Shown here piece by piece: positions 10,851 to 21,883 of a stretch of 64,000 nucleotides of DNA. The translations under genes and the position numbers were made by a program. The notes beneath the pieces are model-generated. The model made no database searches. It had not been told where the DNA came from and worked only from the letters and a program-made list of their open reading frames with translations. The DNA comes from Erythroxylum novogranatense (lineage: Eukaryota > Streptophyta > Magnoliopsida > Malpighiales > Erythroxylaceae), in assembly GCA_029891385.1 (NCBI GenBank), contig CM057228.1, forward strand, positions 64,982,523 to 65,046,522, in the 5' to 3' direction. The first letter of the stretch is position 1, and every line of letters starts with the position of its first letter.

Positions 10851-13533
10851 AATCTAACGGCATCGAAATTACTCAATTCGGGCCTCTATAGGTCCAAAAA
10901 TAAATAAAACAGTGACCAAAGAATCATTACCCAGACCCACGTCAATTTTTCGTCCAAAAATTTCCAATTTCTCATAAAATGAAATTCAATGATTCACGAA
11001 TCCGATGCCTCAAGAATCAGTTCAATCTGATGTGGGCGGAAAAGTTATGAGCAAAAGAAGGAAAAATACACATCCTAGTCGACTAGTCAGAGGTTGTAGT
11101 CGACTAGTGTAGGAAAAATACATGTCCTAGTCAACTAGTGCAGGTTGTAGTCGACTGGTCTAAGAATCCTAGTCAACTAGCCCTATTAAAATGACAGATC
11201 TGAAATAATTGCCTTCGACATGCCAACTTGTCTAGGTCATAACTCCCTACTCCGAACTCCAATTTGGACAAAATGGGCATCTAATTCATAGAGAAAAGAG
11301 AGCTCTACAAGTTTTATGAAGGACACAAAAGCCAATTTCACCTCTAAGGGTGTCAAAAATGCAATCAAAGTTACTACTCAGTCAATGCCTCTTAAAACAG
11401 TGCAAGATTTTGTAAATTCAATAACTTCCCATTTCCTTAGTCAAAAATTACACAATAAATGTGCGCAGAAAAATCACAATATTTTCTACAACTTTCATGA
11501 ACAAACTAAAATCAAATTCACTTGCTAATTGGGTCAAACAATTCAACAAAGAATCTGCCCAATCGAAATTCCCCTAACTGACAAAGAAATTTTAAAAAGT
11601 ATAGCTCCTTGCACAAATGTCAAAAAAATCACTACCTTATACCCATGAAAAGATCAAACAGAATACTACACTTCTCATGAAGGTCTTAATAGCTAATTCC
11701 ATCTCTAACAAACTCAGAGCTGTCATGAAAGTGGCTACCCTGATCACTAGTCAATGACCTAACTTAAGTCCAATCTTTGAAAATTCATAACTCCTAATTC
11801 TGACATCCAAAAATAGTATAGTATATCTCATTTTCAAGATAGTTACTTCCTCTACAACTTTTTAGAAGATCACTTAAACCAATTCAAATCACAGAAATCT
11901 CTAAATTTGTTTCCAATCACAATACTCACAAAATCTACACTTCTGGTTAGGTTTCACCACAATGCACATAGTCAGTCATTAGTTAACAGTTCATAACTCC
12001 CAACTTACATATCGAAAAATTGCAATATTAGTGGAAATGGAAAGCTAACCAGATAGGCTTCAACTTTCATTAAGACTATTTTCACCAATTCCTTCTAAAT
12101 TAATCTAGAAAAATCATCAAAACAATTAGGTCATCAATTCGAGTACTGTTCATACAGCCCATGTCTCTGATTTTCCAAGCCAAAATTCAACATCTTAGAG
12201 CTACAATTAGACAACACCTATTTCACACAAAATTGTAGCCAATCAACTAAAGTTTCATTTGGAACAAACCGCACTACATTTGCACAACCACACCATTAGA
12301 TATGATCAAAACAGTGTAATCCATACAAAACCAATTTTCCAGCTTTGGTACTAACCTTGGATCCTATCACTTCCAATACCAATAACACATCACTAAGCAT
12401 CCAAATGGACAAGAAATCAGTCACTAGATCATTCATACATTCACTTAGACCAATAGTCACAATTTGGAATCACTAAACTTTTCATTTCCATGCAAGAATA
12501 ATCATAAAAAGTCAATCCAAAATCAAGCTAAAACACTTCTAAACCACATCATTCATGCTCACCTTATCAAATGATACTTAACATAACCTTACCCAACAAT
12601 TCAAGCTATAAATTTCATAACATTAAAGCATCATAAATCATGATTAATAAACAATAACTCCCATTGAATGCATCTAACAACCATGATTCATGAAATACAT
12701 AATGAAAACTTAACATAAACCTTACCTAATCAAGCTTTTCCAACTCCAACTCTTAACTTCTCCAATTACTTTACTTCCTCTGGTTCATCCTCATGCATAG
12801 TTCTCATGGAAAGAAGATAGAGGGCTTAAGCTTGCAAGTATGAGGGAAGCCTTAAGTAGGAGAAGAAGGAGTGAACCAAAGCCAAAGAAAAAGGAAAGAA
12901 CCAAAGAAAGAGAAGATGGAGATTTCGGTTGGCTAAGGAAAATAAGGAAGAAAAGTCATCTTTTCCTTCTTTAAATTTGGAGTTGCCGTGAATGAGTGGG
13001 TTGGGAATAATACAAAAGCATTAAAATGTGTAGGACACTTGGCATGGTGATAAGAAAAGGACAAACAAGAGAAAAGACAAAAACAATATTTAATAAGATT
13101 ATACCCTAATGAAATAAATCTTTAACTAATTCAATTCTAATGGCCCAAATTTCAAATCCAAAATAATATATTCAATATTGTAGGGCCATTGGACAACAGT
13201 TTTCGACATCAAAATCAACCGTTCGCCATTTGACGATTTTTTTTCTGGTCCGAATTTTCTCCTAAAAGTCCGTAAAATTCTAAAATTCTCTCAAAATATA
13301 AAACACATAACAATCCACCCAATTAAATTTTCAAGCCCATAAACCACATTTTCCGAATAAAATCCCATTTAGGCACAATAACGGATTGTCATGAATGCAT
13401 GCACGCTTATTTTCATGTGCAAAATTCATCGCTCACAAATACCAAGATGCATAAAAATGCCAAATCACCCTATTCACTCTCATCCCTGTCCAAATTACTT
13501 TTTTACCCTTGCCATCGGGGGTGGGATGTTACA
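10851..13533 (-). repeat. LARD 1 LTR, truncated: right arm of giant inverted repeat
   Basis: This is the reverse complement of 8124-10811, ending at 13533 with TGTTACA (the LTR start on the minus strand) directly next to a reversed polypurine tract. It is therefore the 3' LTR of the minus-strand element, cut off at its inner end and joined to an inverted copy of itself. By eye the arms agree at roughly nine bases in ten, with many single-base gaps, so this is a diverged rather than fresh palindrome. The palindrome array recurs here at 11075-11180. Confidence 0.88.
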
Positions 13534-13561
13534 ACTTCCCCCTCCTAATAAAAATTTCGTC
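13534..13561 (-). other. Polypurine tract of LARD 1
   Basis: On the minus strand the sequence GAGGACGAAATTTTTATTAG is followed by a purine run (GGAGGGGGAAG) that abuts the LTR start at 13533. The same arrangement occurs at 32176-32205 in LARD 2. Confidence 0.85.
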
Positions 13562-16500
13562 CGCAAAATTCTCAGTCGACGGTTCCATATGGTAGACATT
13601 GATAAGTGGTCATATGTCCCTACATGTCCCATACACTTCATCAATCAATGACTCATTTTCCGAAAGATCACAATAAATAGACTTAATGAGTCGTTCAGTC
13701 ACGTATTTGGCTATCTCAACTATCTCAGTTTATTTCAGAGTAGATCATTATTTCCAACCCTATGCACTTATCACGTTTTATCAAGCCTTTTTCACCAGTA
13801 ACATGCAGCCTAATTCATGCTCCATTGATACCATTTTTGCCAATTCTGAGTACACCTTACCAAGGTGATACTTACAATAAAACCCTTCGTCTCGTCTTTG
13901 CCACTCCCCTTTCCTTTGGTACTAATACAGTGACACCTATGTCTATTTTGCTATAACCAGTGTTAGTTCACCTAACCCATTTAGCCAATATATCTTATTG
14001 ACTCTTAGCTCCGATTCATCTCTCCTTTGACAATTCACTGTTCTTTAGTGTTCACGCACTCTATTCACATATGCATTTTACTATATTTCATTTGTCCGAT
14101 CCGGTTCCACCTCATCTAACCCATTCAGTTTTCTTCAGTCACTTTCCTTCGTCTCACTCATCACCAGTAACTCGAATAGATTTTGGTCTTTGACTATTAT
14201 TAGGAACTTTTCAATTTAATGCAAAAATGTACAATCCCTTATTGTGATCACCATCGTTATACCTATAGTCACTCAGAGCTATATACCAAGCTCATATTCC
14301 TATGAATTCCAAAACCTTTAAGCACTCCCCACTGTAGGAAATTCGAACATATAATCACAGAGTTCTATATCCTTCGTAGCTAAAATACACTTTTAGCGTA
14401 TTCCTACTAGGATATCTAGCTTCGATCATTACTTACACTTCTCTAACAATTCCTTTGCTCAAATCACTTTTGTCAGGTACACATACTTCTTCGTTAAATC
14501 ACCAAATATCATTCTTCCGATGTCACTCGAAAGATCAGATTCATTATGGGACTCACCATTTTGACTCCTGACCTCTTAAACTCTCTTACCTCTTTCCAGT
14601 AGAGCTGAATCTAAACCTTCAATACACTGGTAACATCTCAGTTTACTCCATCTTCAGCTTGACATTTTACACTCTTTATTGACCTAGATTTGGAAACCCA
14701 ATATTTACATTCGTTCTGTTTACTTCAGTATTATCTGTTCACTGTTTTTAGATTACACTTTACCTTTACCAGTATAGTATTGATTTGTGCATGCCTTTCA
14801 AACTCAATAATGTTCTAGAAATTACACACTTTATGCATTATAGGAATGCCTTAGCATATCTAAGGTCTCCAAAGCTTCGAATAATTTCTATCATAGCACC
14901 AATACCACTTAGTGAAACTTCAGTATACACTGCCCAATCTCCAAAGGATATGCTTATCATCAGTGTTAAATTCCTCCATGATTCATCTCATTTATGATCA
15001 TAGTCTCCAATTGATACCATTTATTTACCATGCATAAATCTCCATTGGGGTATTGCTAACTTCAACAGACATCACTCGATTTTGTTTTCATTGAGTCTAC
15101 AATTACTTTATTTGCGATCCCTTAATGAAGGTGACGTTACCTCACATCATTTTCAGTTTCCCCTTAGGACTTCTTGTCTCTATTTCTCTTTTCATTTAAT
15201 TTTCTTTCAGTCACATCGACATATGCCAATGCCTATTCATTCATACTCGTACCTCCATACATTCCATTTCATTAATTATTTCATTTTGTGGGTTGGTATT
15301 ATTTTTCTTAGCTTCAATTTAGATCTCCCTTTACATCAAATCTTATAGAGACCAATTTTCTTCACATTGCAATAAATCCACTCACGTAGTTGAATCCTTT
15401 ACATTACTGTACACACAATGCATATAATCTCAGTAATATATTCCACTTGTTATGCCTGAATCTCCTCTCGAAACATGACTCCATTTCACTTTTGATTTAG
15501 TACACACTTATTTTCAATTTGTTCTCATCATGACCGCTATTAACTTGAATCGTCTGTTCATCTTAACTCAATTTTTTGCTACAATCGCCGATGCAGTTCA
15601 CGAAATTCTCATCAACCAACTATTTTCCATAATTGCTTTTCAATCGCTTAATCGTTCGTAGTATCTCGCAAGGATCAATTCCAACTATACTCGCTGTCTC
15701 CAAATTTATGCCATAACTTGAATGCATAACTTTAATGATCAGAACATCCTTTGCACTAAGGTTCCGTGGGGCACTAAACAATTTCTTTGACACTTCCACT
15801 TGGTATATACATCACCAAAATCATTTCATTTCATCCGGGGACCAATTAGTAGCTTATACTACTAAGGATTCTACAAAACTCTTTTCCATTTGTGCCAATC
15901 CTCAAACAGAGGAATTATCTCATAATTGTGTCTTTCTTCTTTCCTCGAATTCTACACGTACGTTACATCATTTGAGATTTTAATTTCCTCCAGAACAGGC
16001 ACTATAAACTATGACCTTTATACTATAGGAACTATGATGAGCACTTAGTCAATAAATCACCGATCGTTTCCTCTATTATTCCCACACATAAGCTCAATTG
16101 TTTCACTATCCAAGGTATACTCACAAAGGTGAATTACCCTAAACTTGACAACTCTTTTCATATACCACTATTATTGTTTCATTATCATTGTCCTTGTTTC
16201 ACTATCACTATCATTGTTTCCTTTCCCACTTGTCATTGTACTTCTTTTCACATAGTTTTAGTCCCATCTCATTTACATGCAAGCTTGGGCCTTTTAAGGT
16301 CATATCAACTTGACTTATACACTGTCATCTCATTCTTACTACTTATCTCTTTATTTTCTCAACCAATCCATGATAGTGTATTCACCTTGATAGTACATTC
16401 GGGGACACATCACCCAAAACACGATGAAATATTCGTTCATGAATACAGATACACTGCATCTCTATCTGTTTACCCATCTATTTACCATTTCTGCTTCCAT

Positions 16501-17334
16501 ATACATATATTCAATCAATCCAGAATTTTCCGATACACTATCAGTAGAAATTTCCAGTCTTCCTTTTTCCCCTACTATCCCCTTATACTAATTCACAAGC
16601 TCTTAACACAATATTCGCATAACTATTTTGGTCCCAAACTCATGCGCTCATGATCATAACCGTTTCACGAGTCCATTTCAGTTCATCTGTACACTTTCGT
16701 CTCACCATTTCTACTTCTTCCTAACCTTAGAATCACTTCGCTCTTTTGTTTAAAAGTAGACCGTTACGGTACAATATTGATATCATTACAATCTCGCTAT
16801 CATCATCTATGATATCCACTAACACAAATGTAGTGAATCCATATCTGCCCGATCGGACCATATACTTTTTGCTCATTTCCAATTGTTCCCATTTCGTCGC
16901 ATATACAAGTCAAGACTCTCATACTTTAACCGATATGTTTCTCATATCCACAGTGGACCTCTCCAAGCTATAGAACTTTTCGTTTTCTTTCGCCGTAATA
17001 TTACCACTTTAAATCCCCTGATTCATTTTGATATCATGTCTTTCCTCCATCAGCCCATGCCAACGTAGTCATACTTATATAACAATCGAAGGTTTATAAC
17101 CACAGTACACTATAGCTATCCTTATCCATTTTTCCCTTTTTCCCATTCCTAATTGCTCATACACTTTCATGGGCTCACATTCTGACACATTCTCACTTTT
17201 CTCACACTTAATCACTTAACACAAGTTCACACTTAGGATTTATACTCGTGCGACTCAGACTAGGGATCAGTTGCCATGGTCTGCAACGACACGACTCAAA
17301 TGCATGCAACTTAACCTATGTTTCAGACTGTGCC

Positions 17335-18478
17335 CAGATAAATTCGTACTTATGGGCTTTGATACCACCTAAATGTAACACCCCACTCTCGCGTGATCCG
17401 AACTCGACATCGATGGTGATATCCGGATCCTTGCCTCGCGAGGATGACGTGCTACTTCAGTCAGTCAAAACTCAGTATGAATTTTTTTTTCATTACACTC
17501 ATGTGCGCGGAATAGGCAGTAAACAATCTGAGCCCACGTTCATAAATAAACATTTTCAGTTATTACAGTCATTCAATAATAATTTACAAAAGCCATTTAA
17601 TGAACAAAAAAGCCATAACCAAATTGGGCTCACTATAAATACAGAGCATTCTTTTATAGAGATTTCGGAATATAATTAATGAGACACTAATGCAGACGCA
17701 AACTGATCCCGACCCCTATTCTTCATTTGAATGCTGTAGGCATACTCCCGTAAACCTAACGAGGTATTCTTCTGAGTCCTGAAAAATATTTGCAAATTTT
17801 GGGTGAGTTTTGCGAACTCAGTGAGGAACCATCATTGATAGTTCGCCCAATTCATGCATCACTTAATCGCTTCACCGTAATAACACAGCACACAAGCAAT
17901 CACAAGCAGATAAATTCGTACTTCTGGGCTTTGATACCACCTAAATGTAACACCCCACTCCCGCGTGACCCAAACCTGACATCGATGGTAATATCCGGAT
18001 CCTTGCCCCCCGAGGATGGCGTGCTACATCAGTCAGTCGAAACTCAGTATGAATTTTTTTTCATTACACTTATGTGCGCGGAATAGGCAGTAAACAATCT
18101 GAGCCCACGTTCATAAATAAATATTTTCAGTTATTACAATCATTCAATAATAATTTACAAAAGCCATTTAATGAACAAAAAAGCCATAACCAAATTGGGC
18201 TCACTATAAATACAGAGCATTCTTTTACAGAGATTTCGGAATATAATTAATGAGATACTAATGCAGACGCAAACTGATCCCGACCCCTATTCTTCATTTG
18301 AATGCTGTAGGCATACTCCCGTAAACCTAATGGGGTATTCTTCTAAGTCTTGAAAAATATTTACAAATTTTGGGTGAGTTTTGCGAACTCAGTGAGGAAC
18401 CATCATCGATGGTTCGCCCAATTCATGCATCACTTATTCGCGTCACAGTAATAACACAGCACACAAGCAGTCACAGTT
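17335..18478. repeat. 572-bp tandem duplication spanning primer-binding site and LTR end
   Basis: 17335-17906 is repeated at 17907-18478. Each copy starts CAGATAAATTCGTACTT, continues through the primer-binding site and LTR terminus (TGTAACACCCCACTC at 17374 and 17946), and runs about 530 bp into the LTR to CACAGCACACAAGCA. The copies differ by scattered substitutions, so the duplication is not recent. Confidence 0.92.
17356..17367 (-). other. Primer-binding site of LARD 1 (copy 1)
   Basis: On the minus strand it reads TGGTATCAAAGC, one base off the usual TGGTATCAGAGC complementary to the 3' end of initiator methionine tRNA, six bases inside the LTR end. A second copy sits at 17928-17939. 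Confidence 0.85.
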
Positions 18479-19648
18479 TAGTTTGCAATAACACAGTTAG
18501 AAGTACCATATCATTACATACAAGTAAATCGCAATTGAGTAAGTCACTCATGCCTTTTTTTTCCATTTCAAGTATTCAGTCAAGTATATATACATGCAAT
18601 GCATATGTGACACTTTTCCATTTTATTGCGGTGTTGTGACCGAGCGCTTAAACAGTGAACAATATTCAGTAGACGCGTCTAGGAAGTAGGAGAGCCCTCT
18701 GGGTATGCACTAACTCCCTTTGAGCTCAAAGCTCTTTTTCAGTGATCGAGCTCAAGGCTCTTTTCAGTATCAGTGTTTGAGCTCAAGGCTCTTTTTAATA
18801 TCAGTGGCGTCTCAGGTCAAAACTATTATTATCAGTTTAAGTATTTGTATATGGAATGCAACATGCTCAATGTATCACAATTCACATTGTCACTAAAACA
18901 CATTTATCAAAGTATACACAATATCATACAGTCACAAAGTCACATTGCAGTCCAATCCAATTTATCATAATCAAACATATCATTCTCAATCATACAGATT
19001 TTCGTACAGTCACAATTTATCACATTCACATCCAACTTACACTTCAATGCCCAATTCCCATTCCTTCGGTTCAACATTTCAGTCATAATCATTTTTCACA
19101 TAAACACCATTATTCTCTACAGAATTATCAGTACAGAATTATAAACAATCAGAAATTGAGGAACCAACTAGGTTACTCACCTGTACTTCCGAGCTAATAC
19201 CTGGAAGTCTTAGTGGCATCGGTGGATCGGCGCTTCAAAAGTGCCTCTATAACAGTTACAGAATATAAATATTACCAATTGCTCAATCAGAACTATTTAA
19301 TATTGCACATGTAGCAATTAGAAGGTGTATAATGCATATTCATGATATTCTCGGCCCTAATCCAAAATTTTATATCACAAAAATTATGTCTAAAAATTAG
19401 AAATCTAACGGCACCGAAATTACTCAATTCGGGCCTCTATAGGTCCAAAAATAAATAAAACAGTGACCAAAGAATCATTACCCTGACCCACGTCAATTTT
19501 TTGTCCAAAAATTCCCAATTTCTCATAAAATGAAATTCAATGATTCACGAATCCGATGCCTCAATAATCAGGTCAATCGAATGTCGGACGGAAAAGTTAT
19601 GAGCAAAAGAAGGAAAAATACACATCCTAGTCGACTAGTCAGAGGTTG
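17374..19648 (-). repeat. LARD 1 5' LTR, truncated
   Basis: Starting at TGTAACACC (the LTR 3' terminus on the minus strand), this carries the R/U5-side portion of the LTR, inflated by the 572-bp duplication. It overlaps in content with the right arm around 19400-19648 (GAAATCTAACGGCACCGAAATT is close to the arm sequence at 10850). It stops at 19648, just beyond the first CTAGTCGACTAG palindrome (19627-19638), so roughly the first 2.4 kb of this LTR is missing. The repeated GAGCTCAAGGCTC-like runs at about 18720-18800 are part of the LTR. Confidence 0.82.
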
Positions 19649-19676
19649 TATAGAGCTGTGTGGTTACATGTTGGAA

Positions 19677-19950
19677 TTTTTTAATGTAGAGCCCGGCCTT
19701 TACCGCCATCACTCCAGGTATTGTCCTCTTTGGTCAAGGGTGAGTCCACGATTCGAACCCAAGACCTCAAGGTTTTGTTGCACTTTAAGTGCACGCCTCT
19801 TACCATTGAGCCAAGAACCCAAGACCTCAAGGTTTTGTTGCACTTTAAGTGCAACAAAATCTTGAGGTCTTGGGTTCGAGTCGTGGACTCACCCTTGACC
19901 AAAGAGGACAATACCGGAGTGACGGCGGTAGAGGCCAGCCTACATTAAAA
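19677..19950. repeat. Inverted pair of tRNA-derived (SINE-like) repeats, copy 1
   Basis: The left half reads on the minus strand and the right half on the plus strand. The symmetry extends to the outer ends (TTTTTTAATGTAG ... CTACATTAAAAAG). The minus unit contains a pol III A-box-like TGGCTCAATGGTAAGAGGCG (19793-19812) and a B-box-like GGGTTCGAAT (19751-19760), the promoter pair of tRNA-derived SINEs. Between the two halves a further partial unit is present. The rest of the unit (GACGGCGGTAGAGGCC) is not tRNA-like. A foldback-type DNA transposon that captured a tRNA-like core is an alternative. Confidence 0.7.
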
Positions 19951-19962
19951 AGCGTCTTTGAA

Positions 19963-20192
19963 TGTAGAGTCGACCTCTCTGCCGTCACTCGGTATTGTCC
20001 TCTTTGATCAGGTGAGTCCACGACTCGAACTCAAGATCTCGAGGTTTTGTTCCACTTTAAGTGGACGCCTCTTACCATTGAGCCACACTTAAAGTGGAAC
20101 AAAACCTTGAGGTCTTGGGTTCGAGTCGTGGACTCACCCTTGATCAAAGAGGACAATACCTGGAGTGACGGCGGTAGAGGCCAGGCTCTACA
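19963..20192. repeat. Inverted pair of tRNA-derived (SINE-like) repeats, copy 2
   Basis: A second palindrome of the same family, from TGTAGAG (19963) to CTCTACA (20192), with B-box-like GGTTCGAGTC on the plus strand and an A-box-like TGGCTCAATGGTAAGAGGCG on the minus strand near the centre. It is separated from copy 1 by only about 13 bp. Confidence 0.7.
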
Positions 20193-21883
20193 ACTTATCT
20201 TAGTATTCTAATTTTCACTGAAAGACCAACATTTAATGAATTTAAACCTCTCATTAACAAAATCAAATTAAGAATTTTGGTTAATTTGGTTATTATTTAG
20301 TTGAGTATAGTTTCAAATATCATCAAGATTGGGTCATACTTGGGGTTAAATGCATTAGGTTTTATTAGTTTTAAAGTTTAAATGATTATAATTTGTACCA
20401 CTTCAAATGTTGGTATAATTCATTCTATTGTCACTTAAACATAAAAATATCAACAAAATTAATTTACAATATTTCAATATAAGTCTTAAATCTTGATATG
20501 AACATTAACAAGATTGTGAATAATGTAGGATTCATAGGTGTCATTATGTAACCATCAAACAAAAGATTAATAAATCATACATATTTGGTGTTCTATTTTA
20601 GTTAAAGAACAACACTATATTAGGTGTTATGTGCAATTTAAAATGACAAAAATAGAATATCAAATTGATAATGTCATATTTGGTATTCTATTTTAGCTAA
20701 AAATAACATTATATTTAATTTGGTGATCACATTTGAAAATACTTTTAATAGTTTAATATGATAAGATAAATTATGACAACCTTAAGGCATAAAAGAAAAC
20801 ATTTTAAAGGTTAATATCTAACTTCAAAAAGGTTAAATCATGGTATGACTTATTTAATCTTAATATTTATTTAACTCCTTCAAATTCTAAGGTAGATTCT
20901 TATGTACTATGTCTAATCTACAAAGCTACAAGCTACTCCTTGATTCATCAAAGGACTTGTATTCATTAATAACACGTGAGATGATAAATTAACAATGGAG
21001 AGATTGAACTTGATATTTCTTATTATGAACGCCAATATCATTGTAAATACTATATTTCATTTGAAATTTTTTTCTTTTTTTTCCCCAGGCCAAACCAAAA
21101 TCCTCAATTGTAGCCTCCAATGCCTTTACTCTTAAATTCGCATCAATTATGTTGATTGAGACATTCACCAATGGTATTGCTTTCAACCAAAAACCAATCT
21201 ATAAATCATATACACCAATAAGAAAAACTTAAATTCTAATTTCTATACTTTTATATCACAATTACACTAAACTGCAATCAAATTCTAGTGTTTAAATCCA
21301 AATAATAATGCATTATGCATAATGTTCCACATACTCAAACTTAAAGAGAGGATCATTTTGGAGATCTCTCATAGCTAGGTGATGTAACTTCTACATCTTC
21401 TTGGCATGATAATTGGTCAATGTTGCACGGGAACCGATGATGTAGCTTCCATGAGCCTTATCGGTGAAATATTCCATGAGCCTAAGAGTCATAGCGAGAA
21501 CTTACTTTCTCAATTCATGTTATATAACAATGCCACATATCATAGTGCTTGTTTAATAGTGATTAATGGAGAAATATTAACATTAGAAATTCACCTACAC
21601 TTATGGTCAAACCTTTGCATAATAAACCCATAGGATGGTATATAGGTTGAAAACCTGTGATTCAACTCCCATGAGGCTTATCGGTCAGATATTATACAAG
21701 CTTAGGATTCATAGTAAGAACTTGCTTTCTCAATTCATGTGGTGTAATAATGTCATATACCATAGTGCTTGTTAAAATTCTAACTTTGGATATGAACTTG
21801 TAGTGATTAATCAATATGTTATATAAAAAGAGGATTGCATTTAGTAATTCAATTATTTACTTTTAATTGTATAGCTAGATGGA
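20193..21883. other. Non-coding stretch, probable CACTA 5' region
   Basis: No gene is visible. It precedes the transposase start at 21884 and should hold the 5' terminus of that element, but I do not see a CACTACAA-type end. A direct duplication lies at 21426-21775. Confidence 0.45.
21426..21775. repeat. Imperfect tandem duplication, period about 228 bp
   Basis: 21426-21550 recurs at about 21658-21775. Shared landmarks are CTTATCGGT, AGAACTT.CTTTCTCAATTC and CATAGTGCTTGTT, with about one in eight bases changed. Confidence 0.8.

Larger units (their letters stand above)
13534..17373 (-). mobile_element. LARD 1 internal domain, non-coding
   Basis: The region runs from the polypurine tract (13534) to the primer-binding site (17356-17367). 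In 3.8 kb I find no Gag, protease, RT, RNase H or integrase motif on either strand; the open frames are short and featureless. Near the primer-binding site it matches the LARD 2 internal domain in the same order (ATCTGGGCACAGTCTGAAAC, then GCATGCATTTGAGTCGTGTC, then AAGTGATTAAGTG). Two copies therefore share a conserved domain with no coding capacity, the hallmark of large retrotransposon derivatives (LARDs) mobilised in trans. Confidence 0.82.

Noticed and set aside
16129..16653. A 174-codon open frame in the LARD 1 interior, on the strand opposite to the element.
   Set aside because: Antisense to the retrotransposon, His/Tyr/Ser-rich without motifs, and not kept as a comparable frame in LARD 2.
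19681..20192. B-box-like GGTTCGAGTC considered as a genuine tRNA gene.
   Set aside because: No acceptor stem, D arm or anticodon arm of a tRNA can be assembled around it; the unit is repeated and inverted, as in a SINE-like repeat.
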